NCBI GenBank assembly: GCA_030824965.1
Contig: JAPJQV010000003.1
Span: forward strand, 254,956-318,955
Direction: 5' to 3'
DNA: 64,000 nucleotides
Source: Micavibrio sp.
Lineage (GTDB): Bacteria > Pseudomonadota > Alphaproteobacteria > Micavibrionales > Micavibrionaceae
The translations under genes were made by a program, and so were the position numbers. Below, in pieces: positions 8,529 through 15,667 of the stretch (positions within the stretch are counted from its first letter, which is position 1; each line of letters begins with the position of its first letter). The notes under the pieces are model-generated. The model did no database searches and had not been told where the DNA came from. It was given only the letters and a program-made list of their open reading frames with translations.

Positions 8529-9608
8529 TTAACTTTCTTTGGCTGTTCGTTTATCCTTGGCATATTCGCCTGAGAAAAGCTGGTCGGAGAATACTTCCTC
8601 CCAAGTTCCTTGCGTCGAGGCTTTCGAATATTCCGTCGCCCGGTTTTCAAAGAAATTCGTATGCTCGGCCCCGTTGAGCATCTGGTCCATCCAAGGTAGC
8701 GGATTTTTCTCTATACCGAAAACAGGTTCCAGATTTAACTGCTGCAAACGGCGGTCGCCAATATAACGAATATAATCTTTTACTTCCTGCGGCGTCAGGC
8801 CTTCGATTTCGCCTTGTCCGAAAGCCAGATCGATAAAAGCGTCTTCGAAACCGATAATAGTCGTACAGCTCTCTGTGATCTCACGCTTGAGATCTTCGTC
8901 CCATATATCGCGGTTTTCATCGATAAAGGCATTGAAGAGACGGATCATGGACAGGCAATGCAATGTTTCATCGCGAACCGACCATGTAACGATCTGGCCC
9001 ATGCCTTTCATTTTATTGAACCGAGGGAAATTCATCAGGATGGCGAAAGACGCGAAAAGTTGCAGGCCTTCGGTAAAGGCGCCGAACATTGCCATTGTTT
9101 TGGCAATATCGCGACGGGATTTCATCGACGCATTCTGCATATAATCAAATTTGTCTTTCATCTCTTTATACTGAAGGAATGCGGAATATTCGACTTCAGG
9201 CATTCCGATCGTATCGAGAAGGTGAGAATAAGCGGCGATATGAACGGTTTCGATATTGGAGAAAGCAGATAGCATCATCTGGACTTCAACAGGTCCAAAG
9301 ACCTGGCTGTAATGCTTCATATAGCAGTTATTAACTTCGACATCCGACTGCGTGAAGAAACGGAAAATCTGGGTCATCAGATTTTTTTCGGATTCCGTCA
9401 GAGTTTTCTTCCAGTCGCGAACGTCTTCGGCAAGCGGCACTTCCTCAGGCAACCAGTGAATACGTTGCTGTGTCAGCCAAGCCTCATAGCACCATGGATA
9501 TAAAAACGGTTTGTAGACATGGCGTTCGATCAGCAGCGGAGAATTCGCATTCTCTACATCGTTTTCAACATTCATTTCAGCGGCAACGGCAGCAGCTTGT
9601 GCAGACAT
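8529..9608 (-). CDS. nrdB: ribonucleoside-diphosphate reductase, beta subunit
   Basis: Class I RNR radical-generating subunit, 359 residues from the chosen start. The di-iron ligands are visible: Asp in FFTQSDVEVNN, ExxH plus radical Tyr in IETVHIAAYSHLL, a Glu in EGLQLFASF and ExxH in RDETLHC. The frame is open to 9704, but the ATG at 9608 has AAGGAG 8 bases upstream, while the longer N-terminus looks unlike the family. It makes dNTPs with NrdA. The two genes are about 1.3 kb apart with another ORF between. Upstream are two NrdR-like boxes and a TPP riboswitch-terminator. Confidence 0.95.
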   Translation of the reverse strand: MSAQAAAVAAEMNVENDVENANSPLLIERHVYKPFLYPWCYEAWLTQQRIHWLPEEVPLAEDVRDWKKTLTESEKNLMTQIFRFFTQSDVEVNNCYMKHYSQVFGPVEVQMMLSAFSNIETVHIAAYSHLLDTIGMPEVEYSAFLQYKEMKDKFDYMQNASMKSRRDIAKTMAMFGAFTEGLQLFASFAILMNFPRFNKMKGMGQIVTWSVRDETLHCLSMIRLFNAFIDENRDIWDEDLKREITESCTTIIGFEDAFIDLAFGQGEIEGLTPQEVKDYIRYIGDRRLQQLNLEPVFGIEKNPLPWMDQMLNGAEHTNFFENRATEYSKASTQGTWEEVFSDQLFSGEYAKDKRTAKES

Positions 9609-9702
9609 TCTGGATACTCCTTGGATGGCAATTATAGGGTCATAAAACCCCGATTCGGATGAGAAGGAAAGAAGAGATTGTCGTTTAGATGAGATAAACA
9701 AC

Positions 9703-9751
9703 AATCAATATATTGTGGTCTATAACTATGATTGTCTACTATATATTGTGA
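9703..9751 (-). promoter_or_regulatory. paired NrdR boxes upstream of nrdB
   Basis: Two sites match the NrdR core CWATATATWG exactly: CAATATATTG at 9706-9715 and CTATATATTG at 9739-9748. Their starts are 33 bp apart, about three helical turns, as expected for cooperative NrdR binding. They lie about 95-140 bp upstream of the nrdB ATG. NrdR represses RNR genes when dATP/ATP-loaded; the nrdR gene itself is not in this window. Confidence 0.8.
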
Positions 9752-9780
9752 AATTAAATTTCTTTATGGGCTGAATATCA

Positions 9781-9812
9781 AAAACCCCGTAACCGGGGGA
9801 AAGGTTACGGGG
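9781..9812 (-). terminator. terminator directly after the TPP aptamer
   Basis: On the minus strand CCCCGTAACC pairs perfectly with GGTTACGGGG across an 8-base loop, followed by UUUUU. It begins 9 bases after the P1 stem of the riboswitch, so it reads as its expression platform. UCAGCC (9811-9816) just before it is the exact complement of GGCUGA inside the aptamer (9871-9876), a possible antiterminator pairing. Confidence 0.8.
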
Positions 9813-9820
9813 CTGATTTA

Positions 9821-9907
9821 GCAGACTTCTCACGCCGGTATTAACCGTGTCCGAGTTCAAGGATTTAATCTCAGCCATTCAAGTAAATGAAAAGCACTCC
9901 TGCCTGC
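9821..9907 (-). promoter_or_regulatory. TPP riboswitch (thi-box) aptamer
   Basis: Minus-strand RNA shows the thi-box core in order: GGAGUGC, GGCUGAGA, CCUUGAAC and GGUUAAUACCGGCG. Pairings fit the TPP fold: P1 GCAGGC/GUCUGC (9902-9907 with 9821-9826), P2 AGGA/UCCU (9898-9901 with 9860-9863), and P5 CGG/CCG around UUAAUA. The usual ACCUGA segment is altered to ACUCGGA, so it is somewhat divergent. With the terminator that follows, it would act as an OFF switch at high thiamin pyrophosphate. The next gene on this strand is nrdB, not a thiamin gene. Confidence 0.85.
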
Positions 9908-9935
9908 ATCTTTCCAATAGATGAACAGGTTAAAC

Positions 9936-10003
9936 GGTTCCGTTAAATACGACAGTATGGAACAGAATTACGGAACCCCGCAGCGATTTTCACGCGTGCG
10001 GGG
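9936..10003. repeat. overlapping inverted repeats upstream of the riboswitch
   Basis: GGTTCCGT (9936-9943) pairs with ACGGAACC (9970-9977), and CCCCGCA (9976-9982) pairs with TGCGGGG (9997-10003). The two stems share bases 9976-9977, so they compete at their junction. Neither has a U tail. They lie between the 210-residue ORF and the TPP aptamer; function unknown. Confidence 0.5.
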
Positions 10004-10106
10004 CCCAAAGCCCGAAGAGGAATAGGTTATATTCTCTTCGTTATCCAACCAACGGATAGTGAATGAAAATGTTCCGTCATTATCGGGTAAAAACGCGATC
10101 TCTGAT

Positions 10107-10739
10107 CTAGGAAAATACTGGCGCGGGAATATCCATCAATGCTTCGAACCGGATACCGCTTTCTGTTTTGACCGGAATAATGCCTAAATCCGGCAAGGTC
10201 ATATTTCTCATCTCCGAAACCGTAAAATCCCCGAGTTTCCTGCCGCCATTTTGTTCGCGGAAATATCGGCTCAGGCTTTGTGCACGTATAATGGCACATT
10301 CACGTTCATGAGGTGTCAGGTCGTGCGGGGTCAGGAAAAACTCCAATTTCTCGGCGGCTTTCAGAAACGAAACATCGCCTGTTTCCGTGTGACGATTTTT
10401 ATATGTTTCGATTTCCTGGCGAAGGGAGTTTCTTCCATTATCGGCATAGGCTTTGCCGATTGCGTCCATTTCCGGATCCGGCTCAAGACGAACAAGGCGG
10501 TCATTTTCAATTTTTGAAACCTGCAATGATACTGGAAGCATATAATATTCCATGATGCCGCTCCGTCTTTCATTCGCTCCTGTAGGAAGCGTGGCATCAG
10601 CTAGAATATGCATCAGGTCATGAATGAAATATTTAGGCAAGTGATCGAACTGGCCGTATCCAGTCTGGCTTTGGAGCCATTTAACCGCATCCTGAGACGT
10701 TACAGAGCGGGCCGATTTTTCAAATATATTACTCAGCAT
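10107..10739 (-). CDS. hypothetical protein with HDxxH motif, between nrdA and nrdB
   Basis: A 210-residue predicted cytoplasmic protein that I do not recognise. It has no signal peptide or membrane segment. The striking element is FIHDLMHILADATLPTGANE near residue 40, an HDxxH followed by an acidic residue 12-13 positions on, which could bind a metal and recalls but does not match the HDxxHx11E motif of Coq4. A charged middle and a C-terminus ending in APVFS follow. No good ribosome site precedes the start. It is transcribed in the same direction as nrdA and nrdB but is separated from nrdA by a strong terminator. Confidence 0.65.
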   Translation of the reverse strand: MLSNIFEKSARSVTSQDAVKWLQSQTGYGQFDHLPKYFIHDLMHILADATLPTGANERRSGIMEYYMLPVSLQVSKIENDRLVRLEPDPEMDAIGKAYADNGRNSLRQEIETYKNRHTETGDVSFLKAAEKLEFFLTPHDLTPHERECAIIRAQSLSRYFREQNGGRKLGDFTVSEMRNMTLPDLGIIPVKTESGIRFEALMDIPAPVFS

Positions 10740-10775
10740 AAGCGACAGCTATCACACTGATTTCAAGCCAGGCAA

Positions 10776-10812
10776 GAAAAAACCGGGCCAGAAGGGGAAC
10801 TGGACCCGGTTT
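10776..10812 (-). terminator. nrdA terminator
   Basis: CCGGGCCAG and CTGGACCCGG form a long stem with one mismatch, flanked by an A run on the left that gives six U residues on the minus strand. It ends the nrdA transcript; the T-rich right flank may also allow plus-strand use. Confidence 0.82.
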
Positions 10813-10877
10813 CTCTTTAACTCAGTTACTCATCAACCCAAGAACAACTCATAAACGCAATGACGCAGTGAAGCTGT

Positions 10878-12704
10878 TTATTGGCAAGCCAGGCACTCTT
10901 CGTAATTCTTAGGTTCGTTGAGTGACAACTGCTCGCCGTCATTGGCCACTTTCTTGGCTTTCGCCCAGGAAGCTGCGGATTCTGCACGCTGGATCGATTT
11001 CGAACGGCAGTAGTAAAGCGATTTCACGCCTTTTTTCCATGCTTCGAAGTGAATGCCGTGCAGGTCGGCTTTGTGAACATTGGCTGGCAGGAAGACGTTC
11101 AGGCTTTGGGCCTGGCAAACGAAAGGTGTTCTGTCTGCAGCATGTTCAACCAGCCAGCGCTGATCAAGTTCGAACGCTGTACGGAATACCATTTTCTCAT
11201 CGTCTGACAGGAAGTCCAGATGCTGAACGGAACCCTCGGCTGTATAGATAGAAGACCATGTATCTTCATCATTAAAGCCTTTTTCGATCAGGAGTTTCTC
11301 CAGATACGGGCTCTTGACCGGGAAAGAACCGGACAATGTTTTATGCGTGTAAGCATTCGCCGCAACCGGTTCGATACCCGGAGAGGCGCCGCCGCAGATG
11401 ATAGAAATCGATGCCGTTGGGGCAATTGCCATCTTATTAGAGAAGCGCTCCATCACGCCGTAATCCGCCGCATCTGGGCAAGCACCGCGCTCATGGGCGA
11501 GCTTAACGGATGCATCATCGGCCTGACGTTTGATATGCTTGAACATTTTCATGTTCCAGACTTTTGCCATGACCGATTCCATCGGAATCATTTTTGATTG
11601 CAGGAAGGAGTGGAAACCCATGACGCCAAGGCCGACCGAGCGCTCACGCATCGCGGCGTATTTTGCACGCTTCATGGAATCGGGTGCTTTATTGATGAAA
11701 TCGGAAAGCACGTTATCAAGGAAACGCATAATGTCTTCGATAAAAGTTGGATGATTCTGCCACTCATCGAATGTTTCAAGATTGACGGAAGACAGGCAGC
11801 AAACAGCCGTTCTGTCATTGCCCAGATGATCACGGCCTGTCGGTAAGGTAATCTCGGAGCACAGATTGGACATCTTGACGTTGAGACCCGCCATTTTGTG
11901 ATGCTCAGGGATGGCATTATTTACATGGTCAATATTAACGATGTAGGGCTCGCCTGTTTCAATACGGGCGGTTAATAAACGGATCCAAAGCTCGCGGGCG
12001 CGGACTTTGCCGATAATCGCTTTATCTTTTGGAGAGCGGAGCGCCCAGTCTTCGTCGCGCTCGACGGCTTGCATAAAAGCGTCGGATACGAGAATACCAT
12101 GGTGCAGGTTCAATGCTTTACGGTTCGGGTCGCCACCGGTTGGACGGCGGATCTCGATAAATTCTTCAATTTCCGGGTGGTCGATCGGCAAATAGATCGC
12201 CGCAGAACCCCGGCGGAGAGATCCTTGGGAAATGGCCAGTGTCAAAGAATCCATGACGCGAATGAACGGGACGATACCGGAAGTTTTACCATTACGGCCA
12301 ACTTTTTCGCCGATAGAGCGAACATTACCCCAGTAAGAGCCGATACCGCCGCCGAGTGATGCCAGCCAGACATTTTCATTCCAAAGGGAGACAATATCTT
12401 CCAAAGAGTCATTGGTTTCGTTTAAAAAGCAGGAAATAGGCAGGCCGCGAGATGTGCCGCCATTGGAAAGAATAGGTGTTGCCGGCATAAACCAGAGTTT
12501 GGAAATATAGTCATAAATACGCTGGGCATGAGCGGAATCATCGCCGTAATACATAGCAACACGGGCAAAAAGATCCTGCGGACCTTCTTCCGGCAACAAA
12601 TAGCGGTCTTTCAGGGTTGCGATCCCAAAGCTGGTCAGTTTTTCATCGCGGCTGCGGTCAATCTCGACCCGATTTCCGCGTTCCATTTGTGCGACATCGA
12701 ACAT
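10878..12704 (-). CDS. nrdA: ribonucleoside-diphosphate reductase, alpha subunit (no ATP-cone)
   Basis: Catalytic subunit of class I RNR. Visible active-site elements are the first redox Cys in GLPISCFLNE, the NLCSEITLP motif with Asn, thiyl Cys and Glu, the second redox Cys in AVCCLSSVNLE, and the C-terminal ECLACQ thiol relay. At 608 residues it is about 150 shorter than the Escherichia coli type and lacks the N-terminal ATP-cone that senses dATP. The same short form is known in Rickettsia. Degenerate paired NrdR boxes lie upstream. It is not adjacent to nrdB, which is unusual. Confidence 0.95.
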   Translation of the reverse strand: MFDVAQMERGNRVEIDRSRDEKLTSFGIATLKDRYLLPEEGPQDLFARVAMYYGDDSAHAQRIYDYISKLWFMPATPILSNGGTSRGLPISCFLNETNDSLEDIVSLWNENVWLASLGGGIGSYWGNVRSIGEKVGRNGKTSGIVPFIRVMDSLTLAISQGSLRRGSAAIYLPIDHPEIEEFIEIRRPTGGDPNRKALNLHHGILVSDAFMQAVERDEDWALRSPKDKAIIGKVRARELWIRLLTARIETGEPYIVNIDHVNNAIPEHHKMAGLNVKMSNLCSEITLPTGRDHLGNDRTAVCCLSSVNLETFDEWQNHPTFIEDIMRFLDNVLSDFINKAPDSMKRAKYAAMRERSVGLGVMGFHSFLQSKMIPMESVMAKVWNMKMFKHIKRQADDASVKLAHERGACPDAADYGVMERFSNKMAIAPTASISIICGGASPGIEPVAANAYTHKTLSGSFPVKSPYLEKLLIEKGFNDEDTWSSIYTAEGSVQHLDFLSDDEKMVFRTAFELDQRWLVEHAADRTPFVCQAQSLNVFLPANVHKADLHGIHFEAWKKGVKSLYYCRSKSIQRAESAASWAKAKKVANDGEQLSLNEPKNYEECLACQ

Positions 12705-13181
12705 GTTCTTAAATCCCTTAAATAGGGCTCCCTGAGGTACAATTAATATAAGTTTCTTGAGATGATTTAGTAGTTTAAGCGCAGGGCTAAATCTTTGTTA
12801 GACACAACCCCTAGTGATGAACACAGCCACTAACCTACTATATCTCGTGGGTAACGTCCAAAAAAATGTCAAAATTTTTTAATCTTGGCAAATCGTGATT
12901 TTCAATTAATTTCTTATAACTATTTGATTCATTTAGTGAAAATAATCTTTGTGTGAATCGTTGATAACTTGTTTTTGCAATCAAATTTCATGATTCCTGA
13001 AAATGACCGATTTCGAGATGGTTGAAATAAAGTTTCATCGTCGATTTAACCCTTTGATTCAGAATGATTCTCAAAAAGAGAATCACTTTTGATCCAAATG
13101 ACTTATGTAGAGATCTAACTCCTTGATTCTAATTATCCCTGCTTTGTGCTAATAAACGCACTTCACAATAGAGAGTAAAAC
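12705..13181. other. nrdA-pyk divergent intergenic region, GANTC-rich
   Basis: This 477-bp AT-rich spacer separates divergent nrdA and pyk. No gene is seen. Besides the degenerate NrdR pair it holds seven GANTC sites, at 12926, 12955, 12992, 13056, 13066, 13080 and 13125, where about one would be expected by chance. TGATTCTC (13065-13072) and GAGAATCA (13078-13085) form a perfect palindrome with a 5-A centre containing two of the sites. GANTC is the CcrM methylation target whose state is read by GcrA; gcrA lies at 43634. Confidence 0.7.
12802..12850 (-). promoter_or_regulatory. degenerate paired NrdR boxes upstream of nrdA
   Basis: Core CAACCCCTAG at 12805-12814 (flanked ACA/TGA) and CTATATCTCG at 12838-12847 fit CWATATATWG imperfectly, the first only at its ends. 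Their spacing is 33 bp and their distance to the ATG about 98-146 bp, both nearly the same as for the clean nrdB pair. Geometry, more than base match, supports the call. Confidence 0.5.
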
Positions 13182-14606
13182 ATGTCCAAAATCATCCGAT
13201 CCCGCCAGACCAAAATCCTAGCCACGCTCGGTCCGGCTTCTTCAAGCCGTGAAATGATCGAAAAGCTGTTTCTGGCCGGAGTCGATGTCTTTCGTTTGAA
13301 TTTCTCCCATGGTTCGCATGAAGGACACCAAAAAAACATCACCTGGATCCGCGAGATCGAAGAGCAATACGGCAAGAAAATCGGCGTCGTCGGTGACTTG
13401 CAAGGGCCGAAACTTCGAGTCGGTCGTTTCAAGGAAGGTAAGATCCAACTTGAAGCCGGAATGAGAATACGTCTCGATCTGGATGAGGCGCTCGGTGATG
13501 AAACGCGGGTTTGCCTGCCGCATCCGGAAGTAATAGCTGCTATGCCGATCGGCTCATTTATTCTACTCGATGACGGGAAAGTCCGTATGGAGATCGTCGA
13601 CCGCGGCGAAGGATTTCTGATCGGCCAGATTGTTTCTGGTCGCGTGCTGTCCAACAATAAAGGCTTTAATATCCCGGGCGTTATTTTGCCGATGTCGACG
13701 CTCACGCCGAAAGACTTGATCGATATGGAAGCCGCCTTGAATATGGGTGTTGACTGGATCGCGCAGAGCTTTGTGCAAACGCCTGCCGATGTAGCGGAAG
13801 CGAAGAAACTTATCGCGGGCCGCGCTGCGCTGATGATCAAGTTGGAAAAACCTTCCGCGCTGGAGCATCTCGACGAAATGATCGCGCTGGCTGATGGCGT
13901 TATGCTGGCACGCGGTGATCTCGGTGTGGAAATTCCGCCCGAAGAAGTACCGGTCGCGCAGAAGAAAGTCGTGCGCGCCGTGCGCTATGCCGGTAAGCCC
14001 ATTGTAGTAGCGACGCAAATGCTGGAGTCGATGATCGAAAGCCCGTCGCCGACGCGCGCAGAGGCGGGCGATGTGGCGACGGCCGTTTTCGACGGGACAG
14101 ATGCCGTAATGCTGTCGGCTGAAACGGCGGCTGGGCAATATCCGCTCGAAGCCGTGACGATTATGGACCGTATTTGCCAGACGGTTGAGAAGAACGACCT
14201 TTACCGCTCGATCATGGATGCGGATCATCCGGTCGGAAGCCATGACGCTGGTGATGCCATTACTGTTGCCGCTGATCAGGTGGCCTGCGATATCAAAGCG
14301 GCTTGTATTGCGACTTACACGACTTCGGGAACGACGGCGCTTCGTGCGGTGCGCCAGCGCCCGGTTATGAAGGTATTGGTGTTAACTCAAAACCTGTCAA
14401 CCGCCCGGCGCCTCGCCATTTCCTATGGCGTCCATGCAGTCGAAGTTGAAGAAGTGTCGACTTTTGCCGATGCGGTTATCCTGGCGCAAAAACATGCGAA
14501 AGATCAGGGTCTGGCGGATGTCGGTCAGCGTTTTGTCATGACGGCAGGCGTTCCTTTCGGAACGCCGGGGTCGACGAATATTCTAAGAGTCGCTTGGATT
14601 GAATAA
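13182..14606 (+). CDS. pyk: pyruvate kinase
   Basis: A 474-residue glycolytic enzyme converting phosphoenolpyruvate and ADP to pyruvate and ATP. The N-terminal TKILATLGPASS and VDVFRLNFSHG motifs, the catalytic MLARGDLGVEIP signature near residue 245 and ATQMLESMI are all intact. A C-terminal allosteric domain is present at normal length. The upstream region is crowded with GANTC sites, so cell-cycle control of expression is possible but inferred. It converges with the LapG-like gene; the two coding ends abut with no spacer (14606/14607). Confidence 0.96.
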   Translation: MSKIIRSRQTKILATLGPASSSREMIEKLFLAGVDVFRLNFSHGSHEGHQKNITWIREIEEQYGKKIGVVGDLQGPKLRVGRFKEGKIQLEAGMRIRLDLDEALGDETRVCLPHPEVIAAMPIGSFILLDDGKVRMEIVDRGEGFLIGQIVSGRVLSNNKGFNIPGVILPMSTLTPKDLIDMEAALNMGVDWIAQSFVQTPADVAEAKKLIAGRAALMIKLEKPSALEHLDEMIALADGVMLARGDLGVEIPPEEVPVAQKKVVRAVRYAGKPIVVATQMLESMIESPSPTRAEAGDVATAVFDGTDAVMLSAETAAGQYPLEAVTIMDRICQTVEKNDLYRSIMDADHPVGSHDAGDAITVAADQVACDIKAACIATYTTSGTTALRAVRQRPVMKVLVLTQNLSTARRLAISYGVHAVEVEEVSTFADAVILAQKHAKDQGLADVGQRFVMTAGVPFGTPGSTNILRVAWIE

Positions 14607-15518
14607 TTAGCGAGATGCCACGAGCGTACCGCGATTTGGCGTATGCAGCCACCATGACGAGCGGTTGATCGAGAAGATCGGTTTGTAATGTGCGATATCG
14701 CTTTGCGCCTTGACGGTTTTGATTTGGTTGTCGAGAACGACTGGGCCGTTATCCGTATAAACGATCAGGATCGCATGCGGGATGTTCTTCTGTAGATCCT
14801 TGACGATAGCAATTCTCATACGGTTATCCGGCACGCCGAGGGCGCGAAGGGAAGCATATTTGGCAATCGCGAAATCCTCGCAATCGCCGCCACGGGTAAA
14901 GAATTCGACAGGCGTTGCCCAGTAATCCGATTTACCCCAGTTTTTGTTATCATTGATATAGGGAACCTTATTCGCCATGGCATTTACCCGGTGAACCATC
15001 GTCTCCAGCGGTAGGCCGCGCATGGCTTCAAGATCGGACTTCCATTTTTTTAAAGTTTCGGCGGAGCCCGGCTTTTTCATTTGACCGTCAAATCGGGCGA
15101 ACATCGTGCCCCATTTCGTGAAGGCGGAAAGATCCGAGGATTTCTTTTCCGACGAGCCGAACAAATCCGGATAGGAAGCAATGGAGCTGATCGGCGCCGA
15201 TGAGAATGAAATGTTTTGTGCATCTTTGGCATGGGCGGTTTTTACCTGAAAAGCTGACGCCGCGATCATAACGGTCACGACAGTCGCCAAAGAGCGCAAC
15301 GCCCATTGGGTTGCGATGGCAGAAGCGATATCGCTTCTGGTCACATAACCGTGCTGGATGAGAATTTTGCCAAGCGGCATTCTTTGTTCGTGTTGGCTGG
15401 ATAAAGCGGCTTTGAGCTGCAGAGGCGACAGGCGCCCGCGCATGACGAGAACTTCGCCCAGACGATTGCGTTCGAGATTGTTTTTTATTCTTCCGAGTAT
15501 GCCCGTGCTGTGACCCAT
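14607..15518 (-). CDS. LapG-like transglutaminase-type cysteine protease with N-terminal GspE_N-like domain
   Basis: A 303-residue protein with two parts. Residues 10-65 (RLGEVLVMRGRLSPLQLKAA, LGKILIQHGYVTRSDIASAI) match the small helical domain found at the N-terminus of GspE/PilB ATPases. A membrane segment follows (about 73-90). The C-terminal part is a bacterial transglutaminase-like cysteine proteinase (peptidase C93/DUF920): catalytic Cys in RGGDCEDFAIAKY, His in PHAILIVY, Asp in VVLDNQIK. LapG homologues are periplasmic proteases that release adhesins under c-di-GMP control; no LapA/LapD partner is visible. The fusion is the odd point. Confidence 0.83.
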   Translation of the reverse strand: MGHSTGILGRIKNNLERNRLGEVLVMRGRLSPLQLKAALSSQHEQRMPLGKILIQHGYVTRSDIASAIATQWALRSLATVVTVMIAASAFQVKTAHAKDAQNISFSSAPISSIASYPDLFGSSEKKSSDLSAFTKWGTMFARFDGQMKKPGSAETLKKWKSDLEAMRGLPLETMVHRVNAMANKVPYINDNKNWGKSDYWATPVEFFTRGGDCEDFAIAKYASLRALGVPDNRMRIAIVKDLQKNIPHAILIVYTDNGPVVLDNQIKTVKAQSDIAHYKPIFSINRSSWWLHTPNRGTLVASR

Positions 15519-15667
15519 ATATACACCAAATCCTTTAGGATTATCTTTTGCTTAACACCTATTAGACCTGACAAAAGTTGACAAAGTCTAAACGCCATGC
15601 GAACTAAACACATATAATATCCGCGTATTCGACAGGCTTTATTAGGGTTTCGTTAAGGATTGCTATC

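Noticed and set aside
9976..10003. CCCCGCA/TGCGGGG hairpin as a terminator
   Set aside because: No U run on either strand.
10027..10299. 90-residue minus-strand ORF overlapping the HDxxH gene
   Set aside because: Different frame of the same region, cysteine-poor random-looking composition, no start signal.
10107..10739. Assignment of the 210-residue ORF as Coq4
   Set aside because: HDxxH is present but spacing to the Glu is off by one and the surrounding Coq4 pattern is missing.
13065..13085. TGATTCTC-A5-GAGAATCA as a Fur box
   Set aside because: Does not fit the 7-1-7 Fur consensus in its centre; the GANTC reading accounts for the palindrome arms.
13163..14243. Two minus-strand ORFs of about 225 residues opposite pyk
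   Set aside because: Both mirror the pyruvate kinase frame in other phases and show no domain or start signal.
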